Positions 61,113 to 64,000 of a stretch of DNA of 64,000 bases are shown one piece after another; positions within the stretch are counted from its first letter, which is position 1; every line of letters starts with the position of its first letter. The notes under the pieces were generated by a model. The model saw only the letters and a program-made list of their open reading frames with translations, ran no database searches and was not told where the DNA came from. A program made the position numbers and the translations under genes. The stretch comes from Arenibacter nanhaiticus (GTDB lineage Bacteria; Bacteroidota; Bacteroidia; Flavobacteriales; Flavobacteriaceae), in NCBI RefSeq assembly GCF_900141935.1, contig NZ_FQYX01000002.1:56295-120294 (forward strand). Direction: 5' to 3'.

Positions 61113-62303
61113 TTATGAGATTACTCCAGAGCCTATGAGTTCATCTTTTATGTACCAAGCCACAAATTGACCTTCGGTAATAGCCGATTGTTTTTCTTCA
61201 AAATCCACATACAATCCACCATTCACCTTATATAGGGTGGCTTTTTGCAACGGCTGTCGGTATCGAATCCTAGCCATAACTTCCATGGTCTCATCTATAT
61301 CCAACGCCAAATCCTTACGTACCCAATGCAGTTCATCATTTCCTACAAACAAAGTTCTGCGATACAGCCCTGGGTGACTTTTTCCTTGTCCCGTATAGAT
61401 TACATTTTCGGCTACATCGGTTTCGATCACAAATAAGGGTTCTTTGGTACCTCCAACGTCCAAACCTTTTCGTTGACCTTTCGTAAAATAATGAGCTCCT
61501 TGGTGCTCGCCCACAACTTTTCCATCGCAAAGTTGATAGGTAGGTTTTTCAGCATAAAAGGCCAATTCCTCTTCCTTTCCAGCGAAAGAAGGAACGGTTT
61601 GGTGATACAGTTCGTTTAATGCCGGAACCTCTACAATAACTCCTTTTTTAGGCTTTAATTTTTGCTGTAAAAAATCGGGTAAACGAACCTTACCAATAAA
61701 ACACAGCCCTTGAGAGTCTTTCTTATCGGCCGTGATCAAATCATTTTCAGCTGCGATTTTGCGCACCTCCGGCTTTAAAAGCTCCCCTACAGGAAACAAT
61801 GTTTTAGCCAACTGCTCTTGAGAAAGTTGACAAAGAAAATAAGATTGGTCCTTATTATCATCGGCTCCTGCCAATAACTGATACGTTTCAGAACCATCCT
61901 CATGAACAATAACACCCTTTCTGCAATAATGACCTGTCGCCACATAATCGGCTCCCAGTTCCAGGGCTATCTTCATAAAAACATCGAATTTTATTTCCCT
62001 ATTACAAAGTACGTCCGGATTGGGAGTCCTCCCCTTTTCATACTCCTTAAACATATAATCTACAATACGTTCTTGATATTGTTCACTTAAATCTACGGTT
62101 TGAAAAGGAATTCCTAACTTTTCGGCTACTATCAGAGCATCATTACTATCTTCCAACCATGGACATTCATTGGAAATAGTCACGGAATCATCGTGCCAAT
62201 TCTTCATAAAAAGCCCAATCACCTCATAGCCCTTTTGCTGCAAAAGATATGCAGTAACACTAGAATCTACACCCCCCGAAAGACCGACAACAACTTTTTT
62301 CAT
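61113..62303 (-). CDS. mnmA: tRNA 2-thiouridine(34) synthase
   Basis: A 396-residue PP-loop enzyme that thiolates uridine 34 in tRNA for Lys, Glu and Gln. The PP-loop is [20 protein letters not shown]. The catalytic Cys pair lies in [14 protein letters not shown] (near residue 101) and [10 protein letters not shown] (near 203). It also has [27 protein letters not shown] and GVSDPWYV-like C-terminal beta-barrel sequence ([19 protein letters not shown]). Length is slightly long (usual about 360-370). It is a single gene with its own promoter box and terminator. Confidence 0.96.
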   Translation of the reverse strand: MKKVVVGLSGGVDSSVTAYLLQQKGYEVIGLFMKNWHDDSVTISNECPWLEDSNDALIVAEKLGIPFQTVDLSEQYQERIVDYMFKEYEKGRTPNPDVLCNREIKFDVFMKIALELGADYVATGHYCRKGVIVHEDGSETYQLLAGADDNKDQSYFLCQLSQEQLAKTLFPVGELLKPEVRKIAAENDLITADKKDSQGLCFIGKVRLPDFLQQKLKPKKGVIVEVPALNELYHQTVPSFAGKEEELAFYAEKPTYQLCDGKVVGEHQGAHYFTKGQRKGLDVGGTKEPLFVIETDVAENVIYTGQGKSHPGLYRRTLFVGNDELHWVRKDLALDIDETMEVMARIRYRQPLQKATLYKVNGGLYVDFEEKQSAITEGQFVAWYIKDELIGSGVIS

Positions 62304-62442
62304 CTATTTATTCATAATATTTATATTGCCCTAACCCTTTACCGAAGCTATTTATAATTCCTTGATTTACATGATATCCAAGAAATTTATGGCTCTTACT
62401 GGCCCCCAGACATATTTATTTTATTGTAGCCATTACAATATG

Positions 62443-62450
62443 CAAAAATA
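62443..62450 (-). promoter_or_regulatory. Candidate mnmA promoter -7 box
   Basis: The minus strand reads TATTTTTG (TAnnTTTG), about 140 bp before the mnmA ATG, which would leave a long leader of about 135 nt. Confidence 0.4.
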
Positions 62451-62664
62451 CAAAAATGGAATTTGAATACCCTAAAAAATATTTTATATACATTTTCTAT
62501 ACTCTTGTAGCTAGCAATCACTAGAACCTTCTTTCCTCTTCAACTAGTACAAGATTTGCAAAAAACATCCCCCACATATCTTCAAAACAACCATATAATG
62601 TTAATTTTTAATCAGTTACCTAATTTTTTTTCACAAATACCATCGTTGTTGTTTTAATTTTTAT

Positions 62665-62672
62665 TAATTTTG
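62665..62672 (+). promoter_or_regulatory. Fasciclin gene promoter -7 box
   Basis: TAATTTTG matches TAnnTTTG, with a predicted leader of about 55 nt before the ATG at 62732. Confidence 0.45.
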
Positions 62673-62731
62673 TTTAATCTTCCCTCGATTATTTTAAACA
62701 AAACATATTATAAACCTTTAAAAACGATCTC

Positions 62732-64000
62732 ATGAAAAATTTATTTGGATTACTCAAAGCTGTTTCCTTAATGCTCATGGCGTTACTAGTCTTCTCCTGC
62801 AACAATGACGACAACGGCGACACGGTGCCCCCGCAAACTAAAAACATTGTTCAAACAGCTCAGGGCGCGTCTTCACTAAACCTATTGGTGAAAGCTTTGC
62901 TAAAGGCAGATGAAAGCACTGCCAACGATTTAATCGCAACCTTAAGTGGCGAAGGTCCCTTTACCGTTTTTGCTCCTACCAATGAAGCTTTTGACGCTCT
63001 ATTGGCGAGTTTAGACGATTATGACTCCCTGGAGGACTTTGATACCGATGAAAAAAAAGCCTTGTTGGCCGAAATCCTGACCTACCATGTTATAGCAGGA
63101 GCAGCGGCAGATTCATTTAGCCTCAGCAACGGGCAAGAGTTAACGACCGTACAGGGTGAAAAATTGACCGTAGGCATCAGTACTGACATTTTTATAGATG
63201 ATGCAACGGATACAGATGCCAAAGTACTTTCTGCCGATATTGTTGCCAACAATGGTATTGTACATATTATAGATAAGGTTTTGGTACCACAAAGTGTATT
63301 GGATGCTCTAAACGAAGAAGAACCCACCAACAACCTAGTAGAAATTGTGGTAGCTACCGAAAGTCTATCCATCCTGGAAGCAGCGGTTATTAAAGCCGAT
63401 TTGGTGACGACCTTAAGTGGTGACGGTCCTTTTACCGTTTTTGCCCCAACCGATGATGCCTTTGTGGCTTTATTGAATGTATTGGGTGATGATTACAATA
63501 GTTTGGATGATTTTGATACGGATGCCGAAATCATGTTATTAAAAGACATATTGCTATATCATGTACTTCCAATACAAGTATTGGCCGCAGATTTGGCGCC
63601 AGGGATGGTAGCTACCGCCTTTGCCAATAACAGTATTGAAGTGATCGCTTCCGGGGACAGCTTTGTAATCGGAGACGCCTCTGACACCGACGCTACTATT
63701 ACTGCTACCGATATACTAGCTACTAACGGCGTAGCACATACCATTGACAAGGTATTATTACCACAATCGGCTATAGATTTTGTAGCCTCCTTAAACGCCA
63801 AGACCATTGTAGAGCTAGCCGTGGCCACGGATGATTTAAGTGTTTTGGTAGCGGCTTTGCAACAAGCCGATGCCGGTTTGGTTGAAACCTTGAGCGCGGA
63901 GGGCACCTATACTGTATTTGCGCCTACCAATGCCGCCTTTACGGCCTTGCTTGATGCCTTAGGGGACAACTATAACAGTTTGAGCGATTTTGACACTGAA
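62732..64000 (+). CDS. Lipoprotein with tandem fasciclin (FAS1) domains, cut by window end
   Basis: The frame is open from the ATG at 62732 to the window end (423 codons, no stop). It starts MKNLFGLLKAVSLMLMALLV and has the lipobox VFSC, so it is exported and lipid-anchored. Two full FAS1 domains and the start of a third are visible, each with the H1 box GPFTVFAPTNEAF or a variant (GPFTVFAPTDDAF, TYTVFAPTNAAF) and the H2 box (NNGIVHIIDKVLVPQ, TNGVAHTIDKVLLPQ). The repeats also share YxSLxDFDTD spacing. FAS1 proteins mediate adhesion or polymer binding on the surface. The total length is unknown because the gene continues past 64000. Confidence 0.93.
   Translation, partial: MKNLFGLLKAVSLMLMALLVFSCNNDDNGDTVPPQTKNIVQTAQGASSLNLLVKALLKADESTANDLIATLSGEGPFTVFAPTNEAFDALLASLDDYDSLEDFDTDEKKALLAEILTYHVIAGAAADSFSLSNGQELTTVQGEKLTVGISTDIFIDDATDTDAKVLSADIVANNGIVHIIDKVLVPQSVLDALNEEEPTNNLVEIVVATESLSILEAAVIKADLVTTLSGDGPFTVFAPTDDAFVALLNVLGDDYNSLDDFDTDAEIMLLKDILLYHVLPIQVLAADLAPGMVATAFANNSIEVIASGDSFVIGDASDTDATITATDILATNGVAHTIDKVLLPQSAIDFVASLNAKTIVELAVATDDLSVLVAALQQADAGLVETLSAEGTYTVFAPTNAAFTALLDALGDNYNSLSDFDTE

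Larger units (their letters stand above)
62304..62731. other. Divergent intergenic region between mnmA and fasciclin gene
   Basis: 428 bp of AT-rich sequence. It holds candidate -7 boxes for both divergent genes (62443-62450 minus, 62665-62672 plus). I see no other gene, hairpin or repeat in it. Confidence 0.55.

Noticed and set aside
60824..61138. A 104-residue frame on the plus strand across repeat copy 2
   Set aside because: It reads through the structured repeat and a terminator hairpin; the same peptide-like segment appears whenever this repeat is translated. Not a protein gene.

Overview
The window is a stretch of chromosome from a member of the Flavobacteriia (Bacteroidota), most likely a marine Flavobacteriaceae. 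The evidence is the AT-rich base composition, the near absence of Shine-Dalgarno sequences, several promoters of the Bacteroidota form TAnnTTTG (the rpsA promoter has a full TTTG-N19-TAnnTTTG), a DnaX without the zinc module, and many lipoproteins and family-specific genes (EboA-F, TMEM220, UMF1-type MFS, GH31, NDH-2). The genus cannot be fixed from sequence reading alone. Apart from RNase P RNA, I see no rRNA, tRNA, CRISPR array, prophage or insertion sequence.

Layout. 1-3000: a cut DUF2200 gene, rnpB, and dnaX, whose full-length tau product needs a -1 shift at an A10 run. 2996-8932: a tightly packed minus-strand operon eboB-C-D-E-F plus a TMEM220 gene. 9190-16822: a divergent extracytoplasmic sugar-oxidation set (ThuA/PQQ-dehydrogenase-like/PKD/cytochrome c fusion; DUF1080-PA14 protein; beta-propeller cytochrome c protein). 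16899-17756: eboA, separated from the rest of the ebo genes by that set. 17937-22798: miaE, then sixA-ppk1-ppx and pdxH. 23368-32407: rnz, a STAS-like gene, pyrB-pyrR, rpsA, a LysM gene, cmk, lon. 32701-39440: MFS transporter, M48 protease, GH31 alpha-glucosidase, glgB. 39606-50968: envelope and housekeeping genes (collagen-like lipoprotein, lipoprotein MsrB, lpdA, DUF3817, Dph6-like ATPase, aroQ, a beta-barrel protein, xerD, NDH-2, ECF sigma with a membrane partner, acyltransferase, Nudix, cyclophilin lipoprotein). 51002-58681: a membrane/chaperone cluster (TRIC and RDD on the minus strand; SpoIIM, a multi-pass protein, DUF4129, DUF4350, MoxR and DUF58 on the plus strand). 58752-64000: an orphan, a DinB-like protein, nitronate monooxygenase, mnmA, and a tandem fasciclin-domain lipoprotein that runs off the end.

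How genes work together. The ebo genes are thought to move or process metabolite precursors across the inner membrane. The ThuA/DUF1080/cytochrome set looks like periplasmic or surface oxidation and hydrolysis of sugars. sixA-ppk1-ppx form a polyphosphate unit. pyrR-pyrB form a pyrimidine unit. GlgB and GH31 act on alpha-glucans. MoxR, DUF58, DUF4129, DUF4350, SpoIIM and RDD probably form one membrane-associated assembly system.

Main points for a second look: the dnaX A10 slippage site; the split ebo cluster with TMEM220 attached; an 87-bp GC-rich structured repeat present twice in opposite orientation (23194-23280 and 60838-60924, two mismatches); and several terminators that overlap coding ends or leaders.
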